DNA of 64,000 nt. It comes from an uncultured Bacteroidales bacterium. GTDB lineage: Bacteria > Bacteroidota > Bacteroidia > Bacteroidales > UBA932. Of this stretch, positions 26,695 through 35,914 are shown piece after piece (position 1 is the stretch's first letter; every line of letters starts with the position of its first letter). Below the pieces are notes generated by a model. That model did no database searches and was not told the origin of the DNA. It saw nothing but the letters and a program-made list of their open reading frames with translations. Location of the stretch: NCBI GenBank assembly GCA_944325505.1, contig CALVAJ010000001.1:124001-188000 (forward strand). The letters are read 5' to 3'. Position numbers and translations under genes: made by a program.

Positions 26695-29415
26695 ATGAAA
26701 AAAAGATATATGGTTCTGGTGGCCGTGCTGCTTGTATGCCGGTTCACTGCCGGTTCTCAGGAAATAGCTGTGGACAGGGAGAAACTATGGTCTTCATCGG
26801 GGGTGGAAAGCGAGTGCTTCGAGAATTCGCTGCCGATAGATGTAACCAAGGCTCTGTACGGTAAAATCGCCGGACTGAATGTATATCAGGGCACCGGTGC
26901 CTCTCCGGACAACATAGCATCGCTGTCTTTCCATGGACATGCTCCTTTAGTGCTGGTGGACGGTTTCCCCAGAAGTCTCAGCGACTTGACTTCACTTGAA
27001 ATAGAGTCATGCTATTTGCTGAAAGACGCTACCGCATCGGCCCTGTATGGAGTGCGCGGAGCAAACGGCGTGCTGCTTGTCAAGACCAAAAGGGGGCAAG
27101 CCGGAAAACTTAATATAGGCATAACATACAACATGGGTATTTCCACTCAGTTCAGGGCGCCGGAATTCTCGGATTCATACACTTATGCGAATGCCTTGAA
27201 CACGGCCCTTCTCGGAGACGGACATGAGCCTCGATACAATGATGACGAACTGGATGCTTTCAGGACAGGGAAATATCCATATGATTATCCGGATGTCGAT
27301 TGGTGGAAAGAGACCATGAATGATATAGGGATGACCCATAATCTCAAAATGTCTTTTAACGGAGGGAACGAACGCTTCCGCTACTATACCGTTATAGACT
27401 ATTACAGAGACAGGTCCATGCTTCAGGAGAATACGGAAGATGACAGATATAATACCAATCCTACCGACACCAGGCTTTCCCTCAGGGCAAATATCGATGT
27501 AGATGTCACACGTACTACATATCTTGCGGTAGGCGTTACCGGACGTCTTGACGAGACCAACGGTACGCGTTTCGGCAGAGCCGCGATTTTCAATCAGATA
27601 TACGGTATTCCTTCAGCTGCCTTTCCTGTCAGGTATTTGAACGGTGTGTGGGGCGGAAATGCCACATACAATGCCAACAATCCGGTAGCGCTGCTCAAGG
27701 ATTACGGACACCAGAGAATAATGACCGGAGGCGTGTATGCCGATATGAAACTGACTCAGAAACTGGATGCTCTTACAGAAGGCCTTTCCGCCAATGTATC
27801 CGTATCGTTTGATAACGTTGGATCGATGACGGAGACGAGTTCAAAGGAATATGTCTATATGAATTCATATCCTGAAATCGTCAACGGCTTTCTGGTGACT
27901 TCTCCTGTGTATTACGGCAAGGATTCCGAGACTCTTGGACATGGACAGTCTTTCCGCAGTCTGGCGCTGAACCTTGATTTCCAGGTGTCTGTAGATTATA
28001 AAAGGTCTTTCGGGAAACATGGTGTGGGAGTGTCTGCCATGTTTGACCTCCAGCAGGTTACCACCAACGGGAGAAATACATCCAGAAAGAACATGTCGTA
28101 TATATTAAATGCAGGATATGACTATGCCGGAAAATATATCGTGAATGCGGTGGTGAGCCATTCAGGGTCTGCTTATCTTCCTGTAGGGGACAAGTTCAGG
28201 ACATATCCTGCGGTTTCTGCCGCCTGGGTGATGTCAGAGGAGAGTTTTCTCTCTGATGTAGAAGGTGTGGACATGCTGAAGATCAAGGCTTCCTATGGAC
28301 TTTCCGGATGGGACGGTTCTCTGTCCCATGAAATGTGGATGCAGAGCTATGGTGCCAGCAATACAGGATATAATTTCGGGAGTAATGCGGCACCTGTCTA
28401 CGGAAACAGCGAAGGAGCCCTTCCCGTAGTCGGGCTTACACCTGAGAAATCGGAAAAGGCGACATTCGGAATCGATTTCAGAGGGCTGGAGAACCGGCTT
28501 GGGATAACCGTTGAGGGTTTTTATGAGAAACGGTCCGATATCCTTGTGGATGCTTCCAACAGGATTTCAGGTATCATCGGCATATCGGTAGGCAAGCTTT
28601 GCGAAGGCATCAATGAATACAGAGGATCCGATATTGCTATCAACTGGAGGGACAAACTGTCGGATTTCTCTTATGGAATAAGTGCTACCGCTTCATATCT
28701 CAATACCAAAGTAATAGAAGACAATCAGGCCTATCAGGAGTATGACTATCTCTACAGGAAAGGCAATCCGGTAAATCAGATGTACGGACTGGAGGCTATA
28801 GGATTCTTCAATAGCCAGCTTGAGATAAACAACAGTCCGGTTCAGACATTTTCGGATGTAGCACCGGGAGATGTAAAGTATAAAGATCAGAATGGAGACA
28901 ATGTGATAGATTCAAAGGATATCGTGAAGATGTACGGATCGTCTCTTCCGGAATTCTATTTCGGGTTCAGCCTTGAGTTCGGCTATAAGAATTTTAATGT
29001 TACGGCAGATTTCCAAGGGCTGGCAGGCAAGACTGTAAATCTGCTGAACTCTCCGCTTTACAAGCCTCTTGTCAATAACGGTAACATTTCTGATACCTTC
29101 CTTGACAACGAGATCTGTTGGACGCCGGCTACGAAAGACAGCGCAACCATGCCGCGCCTTACCACTATGGAAAATGCCAATAATTATCAGGCAAGTTCGC
29201 TCTGGTATAGGGACGGGTCTTTCTTGAAACTACGTAACCTGATGGTTTCCTATACTTTCCGCAAGGAACTCACGAAGTTCGCCGATGTAAAACTGTATCT
29301 TGCAGGAAACAACCTGTTTTCATGGGACAGCCTGGGTACTCTCGACCCTGAACAGTTGGGTATCGCCTATCCTTCCGTAAGGACATTCTGGTTTGGGGTC
29401 AAATTCAGTTTCTGA
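26695..29415 (+). CDS. Short SusC-family transporter lacking the CNA domain (second pair)
   Basis: This is about 906 residues from the ATG at 26695; an ATG at 26683 is also possible. After the signal peptide (ending near TAGSQE) there is only a short linker before the plug (ESCYLLKDATASALYGVRGANG). The usual CNA domain of about 80 residues and a clear VVVxGYG TonB-box segment are absent. The barrel is complete, ending WFGVKFSF. It is about 150 residues shorter than the first SusC for that reason. It is followed by its own SusD. It may couple to TonB through a non-standard box (for example EIAV near the mature N-terminus), or it may work differently. Confidence 0.9.
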   Translation: MKKRYMVLVAVLLVCRFTAGSQEIAVDREKLWSSSGVESECFENSLPIDVTKALYGKIAGLNVYQGTGASPDNIASLSFHGHAPLVLVDGFPRSLSDLTSLEIESCYLLKDATASALYGVRGANGVLLVKTKRGQAGKLNIGITYNMGISTQFRAPEFSDSYTYANALNTALLGDGHEPRYNDDELDAFRTGKYPYDYPDVDWWKETMNDIGMTHNLKMSFNGGNERFRYYTVIDYYRDRSMLQENTEDDRYNTNPTDTRLSLRANIDVDVTRTTYLAVGVTGRLDETNGTRFGRAAIFNQIYGIPSAAFPVRYLNGVWGGNATYNANNPVALLKDYGHQRIMTGGVYADMKLTQKLDALTEGLSANVSVSFDNVGSMTETSSKEYVYMNSYPEIVNGFLVTSPVYYGKDSETLGHGQSFRSLALNLDFQVSVDYKRSFGKHGVGVSAMFDLQQVTTNGRNTSRKNMSYILNAGYDYAGKYIVNAVVSHSGSAYLPVGDKFRTYPAVSAAWVMSEESFLSDVEGVDMLKIKASYGLSGWDGSLSHEMWMQSYGASNTGYNFGSNAAPVYGNSEGALPVVGLTPEKSEKATFGIDFRGLENRLGITVEGFYEKRSDILVDASNRISGIIGISVGKLCEGINEYRGSDIAINWRDKLSDFSYGISATASYLNTKVIEDNQAYQEYDYLYRKGNPVNQMYGLEAIGFFNSQLEINNSPVQTFSDVAPGDVKYKDQNGDNVIDSKDIVKMYGSSLPEFYFGFSLEFGYKNFNVTADFQGLAGKTVNLLNSPLYKPLVNNGNISDTFLDNEICWTPATKDSATMPRLTTMENANNYQASSLWYRDGSFLKLRNLMVSYTFRKELTKFADVKLYLAGNNLFSWDSLGTLDPEQLGIAYPSVRTFWFGVKFSF

Positions 29416-29428
29416 TAAAAATAAAGCT

Positions 29429-31120
29429 ATGAAAAACATAATATTACCGGTTACAAGCCAGATTTGTCTGCTGTTATGCGTCTCATGTGATTTTCTGGAA
29501 TTCGATGAGACGAACAGCCTTAAGACGAAAGAAGACATCTATGATTACTATGCATCCACTGAGCAGATGCTCACTCATGTGTATTCTTTTATGCCTCAGG
29601 ATTTCGGTACTGTCGGAGGTGCTATGAGGGAGTGCGCCAGCGATGATGCGGAATTCGGGGATGTAGGAAGTTCTGTCCAGTATTTCAACAACGGTACCTG
29701 GTCTGCTGTCAAAACCGTGGACACAGGCTGGAGCCTATATAACGGTATCCGTGCGGCAAACCAGTTTATCGCGGAGATAGCGAATGTGGATTTTTCACGG
29801 TTCGAGCATCAGTCGAGTTATGAGAACTGGATGAAAAAACTGAAGTTCTTCCCTTATGAGGCCCGTGTCTTAAGGGCACATTATTTCTTCGAGCTTGCCA
29901 GAAGGTACGGCGATATAGCCATGCCTCTGACAGCACTGACTCCGGAAGAAGCCAACTCCATTCCCAAGACGGATTTCGATTCTGTGATAGACTTTATAGT
30001 ATCGGAGTGTGACGAGGCCGCTGCCATCCTGCCGGATACCTATCGTAACCAGCCTGATGCACAGGTCGGACGTGTTACAAGAGGATTTGCTATGGCTGTG
30101 AAGTCCAAGGCGCTTCTCTATGCTGCCAGCCCGCTACACAATCCTGACAATGATAGCGGGAAATGGAAAAAATCAGCTAAGGCAGCACTTGACATAATCG
30201 ACACAGGTCTGTATTCTCTTGATCCTAACGAGACAGCAAATAACCTGAATTCAAAGGAGATTGTACTCATGAGGGAGAATGCAGAGAATACGAACTTCGA
30301 ACTGAACAATTTTCCTGTTAGGTTTACAGAAGGCAGCAGGCCTGCAGGAAATCTGGATCGGTCGACATTCCCTTCACAGAATCTTGTGGATGCATTCGAG
30401 ACTGTCAATGGATATTCTGTAACTCTTACAGGATCAGGTTGGGTGAGCGAGGATCCCGCATTTGATCCGGCACGGCCGTATGACGACAGGGATCCCAGAT
30501 TCTATCGCAGTGTTCTTGCCAACGGGATGGAATTCAAGGGCAGCACTATAGAGACCTTTGCCGGAGGACAGGACGATGTTCCTATTACCCAGGGTGGTTC
30601 ACCTACAGGATATTTCCTGAGGAAATACATCCAGCCTACGACCAGTTTCACTCCGGACAACAAGGTGCAGAACAAGCATCATTGGGTAATCTACCGTTAT
30701 GCAGAGACGTTGCTGACCTATGCTGAGTCAATGCTCAATGCTTTCGGTTCTCCGGACTATACTGATGCCGAGTTTCCGTATTCGGCCCGCTGGGCATTGA
30801 ATGCCGTACGTAATAATGCAGGCATGCCTGAGGTCAGGGAGACTGGCAAAGAAGCATTCCTGTCCAGACTGTACAATGAGTGGAGAGTTGAATTTGCATT
30901 TGAAGATCACCGTTTCTGGGATATAAGGAGATGGAAAATCGGGGATGACACTCAGACAGAGCTTTACGGAGTGAGGATCGTTCCGGCCGGAAACGGCTAT
31001 GCATATTCGAGATTTCTTTATGAAAACAGGGTATGGAACGACAGGATGTACCTGTACCCGATACCTCAGAATGAAATTTTCAATAACCGTAATCTTGAAC
31101 CGCAGAATGTCGGCTGGTAA
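29429..31120 (+). CDS. SusD/RagB-family lipoprotein (second pair)
   Basis: This 563-residue protein has lipobox cysteine 20 (CVSC) followed by DFLEFDETNSL. It carries the SusD helices FEARVLRAHYFFELARRYGDI-like (here YEARVLRAHYFFELARRYGD) and YAETLLTYAESMLNAFGS. The HRFWDIRRWKIG motif and a PQNVGW end are also present. The ATG at 29429 begins the signal peptide; an upstream TTG overlaps the SusC end. It pairs with the short SusC 13 bases upstream and is followed by two BACON lipoproteins. Confidence 0.94.
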   Translation: MKNIILPVTSQICLLLCVSCDFLEFDETNSLKTKEDIYDYYASTEQMLTHVYSFMPQDFGTVGGAMRECASDDAEFGDVGSSVQYFNNGTWSAVKTVDTGWSLYNGIRAANQFIAEIANVDFSRFEHQSSYENWMKKLKFFPYEARVLRAHYFFELARRYGDIAMPLTALTPEEANSIPKTDFDSVIDFIVSECDEAAAILPDTYRNQPDAQVGRVTRGFAMAVKSKALLYAASPLHNPDNDSGKWKKSAKAALDIIDTGLYSLDPNETANNLNSKEIVLMRENAENTNFELNNFPVRFTEGSRPAGNLDRSTFPSQNLVDAFETVNGYSVTLTGSGWVSEDPAFDPARPYDDRDPRFYRSVLANGMEFKGSTIETFAGGQDDVPITQGGSPTGYFLRKYIQPTTSFTPDNKVQNKHHWVIYRYAETLLTYAESMLNAFGSPDYTDAEFPYSARWALNAVRNNAGMPEVRETGKEAFLSRLYNEWRVEFAFEDHRFWDIRRWKIGDDTQTELYGVRIVPAGNGYAYSRFLYENRVWNDRMYLYPIPQNEIFNNRNLEPQNVGW

Positions 31121-31155
31121 ATAAAATGTCAATAACACTAAAATATCAGGATATT

Positions 31156-32643
31156 ATGAAAAAAACGAATAAAAGAAGATATTTGGGCGGCATGCTTGCG
31201 GCCGCCCTTCTGGTACTGCCCGGATGTTATGAATATGGTATAGACAGCCAGCAGGAAATGCCTCCGCAATTCTATACCGACGCAATGGACAATTACAGTT
31301 TCACGGCCCTGTCTGCCCCATCCGTGAAATTCCAGATGAGCGCAAATACCCCATGGTCTATAGTGAGTGATAGCCAGTGGTGTATCGTAACCCCTTCAAT
31401 GAGCGCGTCAAGTTCGCTTGTTGCGGAAATAGAGCTGGCTGTAGAGGATAATCCTACAGTATCGGAAAGGAGGGCAGTCTTGACTATTTCAGCAGAAAAT
31501 GTAGATGAAACAAAGACTGTTACAGTAATCCAGGAAGCCAAGGAGGAGTTCGCCGTGGTTCCTTATGATGGTATAGTACCTTCTGGAGGAGCCCGGATTA
31601 CATTCAGGGTTATCACCAACAAGGCATGGACAGTAGTCCCTTCTGCACAGTTTCTTGAGAATATGGACAAGATGTCAGGTGAAGGCTCTGATGATCCTGC
31701 AGGAGAGGTGGTTACAGTCTCTGTTCCTGCCAATACGGCGGCCAGGCGTGAAGGTCGGATTACTGTGAAGACCGCTTTATCAGAAAAGACATTTACAGTA
31801 GTGCAGGACGGTATCGTGATAGAGGCGGCAGACCCGTTAGAGAGCGGATTTGTAGAAATGGGATCCGGCTTGCAGGAACAGGAGATAGGAATCAATGCCA
31901 ATGTAGACTGGAAAGTAACCGTTCCGGAAGAATTTGCGGGATGGATTGAAGCAGAAGCGGTCTCTGCCGATGTGCTGAAGCTGTCTACTGTCGGGTATAA
32001 CCCTATGTTCGTCCAGCGTACCGGATATGTACTGCTTGAGCCTGTTTCTCCCGTGTCAGGATTCGAACCGGTGCAGATTGCAATCAGACAGGACGTCGAA
32101 TTTACTTTTACAAGTCCGGAAGAGTGCGTAATAGACGGGAATGACGGAAAAGTCAAGGTCAGCGGAGGAAATATCGTCTCTAAATATGCATTCAGGAAAG
32201 GGCACCTTACTTTTGAGTTCGAGGAAATCCATTTTACCGATAATGCCCGGCTTTTCTTCAATATGTATACTGCTGATGCCGGTGATAACTGCAACTTTAC
32301 TTACGGATTGTCATCTGACAGTTCGACCAATAACAATACATTGAGGATTGGCGGGCATTTCGGATGGGCTGCACCTGTACCTGTGTCACTCACCAATGAG
32401 CAGATAAATACGGTAAAAAAGGTTGAATTCTATATTGAGGAGGATCCGGAAGACACAGAGAAACTCAGGATCCGGCTGCTGCTGGACGGTCAGGAGAAAG
32501 CTTCCTTTACAGGAAGGACTGACCCGTATGCCGTTGATCCTGACCTTCATGCCTCAGGTTTGCAGGTCAATCTCCAGTTCGTCATGATTCCTGACGGCAA
32601 CTATTATACTCTAAAGTCAATATCTTATGAGCCATATGAATAG
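31156..32643 (+). CDS. Multi-BACON surface glycan-binding-type lipoprotein
   Basis: This 495-residue lipoprotein has lipobox cysteine 24 (LPGC). It carries about three BACON-type repeats (roughly residues 35-125, 128-215 and 218-315), seen as recurring strands such as NTPWSIVSDSQWC, NKAWTVVPSAQF and NVDWKVTVPEEFAGW, each ending in a VxQD/E strand. A C-terminal beta-sandwich of about 180 residues follows. The position after SusD and the architecture fit a surface glycan-binding protein (SGBP) that captures polymer. The ATG at 31156 starts the signal peptide; one at 31126 is also in frame. Confidence 0.75.
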   Translation: MKKTNKRRYLGGMLAAALLVLPGCYEYGIDSQQEMPPQFYTDAMDNYSFTALSAPSVKFQMSANTPWSIVSDSQWCIVTPSMSASSSLVAEIELAVEDNPTVSERRAVLTISAENVDETKTVTVIQEAKEEFAVVPYDGIVPSGGARITFRVITNKAWTVVPSAQFLENMDKMSGEGSDDPAGEVVTVSVPANTAARREGRITVKTALSEKTFTVVQDGIVIEAADPLESGFVEMGSGLQEQEIGINANVDWKVTVPEEFAGWIEAEAVSADVLKLSTVGYNPMFVQRTGYVLLEPVSPVSGFEPVQIAIRQDVEFTFTSPEECVIDGNDGKVKVSGGNIVSKYAFRKGHLTFEFEEIHFTDNARLFFNMYTADAGDNCNFTYGLSSDSSTNNNTLRIGGHFGWAAPVPVSLTNEQINTVKKVEFYIEEDPEDTEKLRIRLLLDGQEKASFTGRTDPYAVDPDLHASGLQVNLQFVMIPDGNYYTLKSISYEPYE

Positions 32644-32647
32644 AGTT

Positions 32648-34117
32648 ATGACTAAGTTATTATTCCATTTAGGCGGTGTGGTTTCAGCCATGCTGGCTAT
32701 GGCTGCACTTCTGTCTGGCTGCGAAGAGCAGAAGGAGGAGAAGTGGGTGGATCTCAGGTACAGGGTTGAAGATTCCTATACGGTTGCTGCCCGGAATGCT
32801 GAAGAGGTGTCTTTTCTCGTCAAATCCACAGATCCGTGGGTAGTCGAGGGAAATGCGGACTGGTATGACGTCAATCCGGCTGAAGGTGGTCCGGATGAGA
32901 TATATACGGTGACAGTCCGGTGCCAGGACAACGATGATCTGGATGACAGGCGCGATACTCTCTCCATAAGGAGCGACTATTGGGTCGGGAAGAGATTCGA
33001 AATTGTTCAGAAAGGGATTGCATACCTGAATGCGGACGAAGGGGATTCCGTGATAGAAAAGACTGGAGGAACCCTGACGTTCAATATAAGGTCCAACCAG
33101 AAATGGTCTGCCGAGGTCTCTTCCGGCGAATCCTGGCTGAGTATAGTGCACGGATTTACAGGGGAGGATGACGGGCAAGTCACGGTCAGTGCTTTAACCA
33201 ACAAAGGAGAGTTGCGTGAAGGTGTCGTTACCGTATATGACAGACATGGCGAGCCTGCGCTGCTTCTTTTATGCAGCCAGGACGGTATTACATTGTCTCC
33301 GGCAATACCTGAAAATGGTAAATGGTTTGCTCTCCAGCCGGAAACCCAGACGCTTGAAATTCCTGTCGATGCTGATGTCGAGTGGACGGCCGAAAAGGCT
33401 GATCCTGATGACGATTGGTATGAAATCAGTGAAATGACTACATCGGACAGGCTTGTATTGAATGTGTCCGAACATACCGGGAAAGCAGTAAGGGAGGCGG
33501 AAATCATCATTGCTTCTGTCGCTGCCGAAGGCGCTGAACAGGTATTTAAAACCGTGAAATTCAAACAGATTAATCCGTATTATGCGGAGACGGTCTATCT
33601 GAACCAGATTATTGCTCCGGGAGCTCCGTACAATGCAGAAGGAATGTCATATGGAAAATACCTGTTCTATGTAAATGCCGGTATGACATCTACAGATTTG
33701 TTTTTCCAGATTCAGTGGAAGTGGGGGACCGGTTCCGCAGATTACTGTAATGTGCAGTACCGTATACAGAATAAGGTAGCCAAAGGCATGACAAGCCCGT
33801 GGAATACTCATATAAACTATTCCGGAGCAGGGGCGGCGTTGGACTACTATAGGACAGTTGATACTTCCCGTGGCAACGTGCTGGGTTTCCTGATAGAAGA
33901 GAATACCGACGTATCTCCGTCAATCGGCAACTTCTGTTGGTACCTTAACGGTGAAGAGGTTGCCGACATGAAGAAGATCGGGGCCGCATTCAATCCCGCC
34001 ACAATGTTCTGGGACAGAATATCTACACCTGACGGAGTCCTGTCCATCACATCAAATAGTGGCAGTGCCGTAATTGAAAAATATGATTATTACCCGCCTC
34101 TTGACTGGGGCGAATAA
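32648..34117 (+). CDS. Second BACON-domain lipoprotein, probable surface glycan-binding protein
   Basis: This 489-residue lipoprotein has lipobox cysteine 25 (LLSGC). Three BACON-like repeats are suggested by STDPWVVEGNADWYDV, NQKWSAEVSSGESWLS and DVEWTAEKADPDDDWYE. A C-terminal sandwich of about 170 residues resembles that of the preceding protein. The two genes look like diverged copies. The ATG at 32648 lies five bases after the previous stop; earlier in-frame ATGs would overlap that gene. Probable role: binding the polymer cut by the GH16 encoded next. Confidence 0.72.
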   Translation: MTKLLFHLGGVVSAMLAMAALLSGCEEQKEEKWVDLRYRVEDSYTVAARNAEEVSFLVKSTDPWVVEGNADWYDVNPAEGGPDEIYTVTVRCQDNDDLDDRRDTLSIRSDYWVGKRFEIVQKGIAYLNADEGDSVIEKTGGTLTFNIRSNQKWSAEVSSGESWLSIVHGFTGEDDGQVTVSALTNKGELREGVVTVYDRHGEPALLLLCSQDGITLSPAIPENGKWFALQPETQTLEIPVDADVEWTAEKADPDDDWYEISEMTTSDRLVLNVSEHTGKAVREAEIIIASVAAEGAEQVFKTVKFKQINPYYAETVYLNQIIAPGAPYNAEGMSYGKYLFYVNAGMTSTDLFFQIQWKWGTGSADYCNVQYRIQNKVAKGMTSPWNTHINYSGAGAALDYYRTVDTSRGNVLGFLIEENTDVSPSIGNFCWYLNGEEVADMKKIGAAFNPATMFWDRISTPDGVLSITSNSGSAVIEKYDYYPPLDWGE

Positions 34118-34127
34118 AAAGTCGTTT

Positions 34128-35234
34128 ATGAAAAAGATGATACTCAGCATTATTGCTTTGACAGGTGTGCTTGTCCTGGGCTGCACTTGTTCGAGGGAAG
34201 GGAATACAACATATGACAATGATTATCCTTTATCTTCGTTTGCCGTGGCGATAGGCGAATCGTACTATCACGCCAATATCAATCAGGAAGACAGAATTAT
34301 AGAGATTGGTCTGATTTCAAATACCAATTATATAACAGGAGTCGAGTACGTTTTGGGAAAAGGTGCGGAGTCTGTTTCTCCTGATCCTGAATCGTTCCTT
34401 GGAGAATGGGATATGGAGCAGACCATGACGGTTGTTATGAAGGATGGAAGCAAGGTCGCATATACTATAAGATTCCCTGAATATGACTCTTCTATGGAAG
34501 GCGTGATATTCTATGATGACTTCGATACTGACGGAAATCCTGACGAATCGAAGTGGCAGCTATGGAAACGCGGAACGAGCGAGAGCAACGAGGAACAGTC
34601 TGAAAGCTATGATTATGCGTATGTGAAAGACGGCAATCTGGTCCTTGTGGCCGACAAAGAAAACGGCGAATACAAATCTGGTGGAATAATGACCAAGGAC
34701 AAGTTCTCGTTCACTTTCGGTACGGTAGAGGTGCGAGCGAGGATTACAAGGCATCCGGACGGGAATTTCCCTGCAATCTGGATGATGCCTCAGATCCCGT
34801 ATTACAATGAACCCAATCCTATAAGCGGGGAAATCGATATAATGGAACACATAAAGCAGGAAGCATTTGTATATCAAACAATCCATACGAATTATACATT
34901 CAATCTGAAAATAAAGGATCCATCCAATCTTGCGACACCGGCATGTGATATCGATGAATACAATGTTTATGGCATGACATGGACAGAAGACTGTATTTCC
35001 TTTTCTTTGAACGGGCAGACTACACTTGAATATCCGAATCTGAGGCTTTCTGACGAAGCGGAAAAGAAACAGTGGCCTTTTACGGCAGAGTCATCGTTTT
35101 ATCTGATACTGAACATGTCGCTCGGCAGCGACAGACCGAATTCTTGGCCAGGACCGATAGATGATGCCGGTCTCCCTGCCATAATGGAGGTGGACTGGGT
35201 AAAAGTATATGAACCAGATACTAAAAATAAATAA
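34128..35234 (+). CDS. Glycoside hydrolase family 16 endo-beta-glycanase, lipoprotein
   Basis: This 368-residue lipoprotein has lipobox cysteine 19 (LVLGC). An N-terminal Ig-like domain of about 100 residues precedes a GH16 domain with FYDDFDTDG, GTVEVRARI and PAIWMMP. The catalytic signature is GEIDIMEH, with nucleophile Glu235, Asp237 and acid/base Glu240. The five-residue ExDxxE spacing is the laminarinase-like GH16 form, which includes endo-beta-1,3-glucanases and endo-beta-1,4-galactosidases acting on mucin-type glycans. The predicted anchor suggests it cuts polymer at the cell surface for SusCD import. The pairing with a GH20 favours a GlcNAc-containing galactan, but the specificity cannot be proven from the sequence. 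Confidence 0.92.
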   Translation: MKKMILSIIALTGVLVLGCTCSREGNTTYDNDYPLSSFAVAIGESYYHANINQEDRIIEIGLISNTNYITGVEYVLGKGAESVSPDPESFLGEWDMEQTMTVVMKDGSKVAYTIRFPEYDSSMEGVIFYDDFDTDGNPDESKWQLWKRGTSESNEEQSESYDYAYVKDGNLVLVADKENGEYKSGGIMTKDKFSFTFGTVEVRARITRHPDGNFPAIWMMPQIPYYNEPNPISGEIDIMEHIKQEAFVYQTIHTNYTFNLKIKDPSNLATPACDIDEYNVYGMTWTEDCISFSLNGQTTLEYPNLRLSDEAEKKQWPFTAESSFYLILNMSLGSDRPNSWPGPIDDAGLPAIMEVDWVKVYEPDTKNK

Positions 35235-35236
35235 TC

Positions 35237-35914
35237 ATGAAAAGGACAGTTTGCTTATTGTTGATTTTTGTTTCTTTTATTGCGATGGGTCAGTCTCCTC
35301 GAAAGGCGAAATGGAATTTTAATGACCTTGATGGATGGGTGTATTGTCATCAGGATGACAATCCTGAGAAACAGTGCGCGGCAGAGAAAGGAAAACTTCG
35401 GATATTTACACGGAAAGGAAGTGCCGACCGGAAAAAAATGAGGACTGAAGACAGGATATATACTACCGGAAGATATAAATGGAGAGCCTATATTTCAGAC
35501 ATTGCGGAGGGAGACCAGACAAGTATAGGGTGTTGGCTATACTGCGATGACAAACATGAGATAGATTTCGAAGTGGGTCCTGGAAAAACTGCTGCAAGGG
35601 CTGCAGCAGGAGCCGGGCCAGAGGATATGATCGTGTATATGACGACGCAGGGCAATCCTTACAATACCAAATTCATCCCGATCAGTACAGGTTGGCATAT
35701 TTTTGAACTTGATCTGACTTCCGTAGATGGGAAATATAAGGTTGAATGGATTATAGACGGGAAAGTCCAAAGTACAGTGCAGCAGACGTTCGGACCGGAA
35801 GTCGCTTTTTACATATACTGCAGTGTAGAGAATCTTAAATTCCTCGGAGAACATCCTGCTTCGCAGGACAATTACGGTTTGTTTGACTATGTAGAATATG
35901 TGTATCATGAATAG
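35237..35914 (+). CDS. Small GH16-like / concanavalin-A-like lectin-fold secreted protein
   Basis: This 225-residue protein has a signal peptide (MKRTVCLLLIFVSFIAMGQ) without a lipobox cysteine. The body is a single beta-sandwich with GRYKWRAYI, SIGCWLYCDD and HEIDFEV, where Glu108-Ile-Asp110-Phe-Glu112 matches the shorter ExDxE GH16 motif. A late WIIDG strand and DYVEYVY complete a GH16-like order. It is much shorter than the preceding GH16 and starts two bases after it. It could be a minimal periplasmic GH16 or a non-catalytic lectin. It overlaps the GH20 start by eight bases, so they are surely co-transcribed. Confidence 0.6.
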   Translation: MKRTVCLLLIFVSFIAMGQSPRKAKWNFNDLDGWVYCHQDDNPEKQCAAEKGKLRIFTRKGSADRKKMRTEDRIYTTGRYKWRAYISDIAEGDQTSIGCWLYCDDKHEIDFEVGPGKTAARAAAGAGPEDMIVYMTTQGNPYNTKFIPISTGWHIFELDLTSVDGKYKVEWIIDGKVQSTVQQTFGPEVAFYIYCSVENLKFLGEHPASQDNYGLFDYVEYVYHE

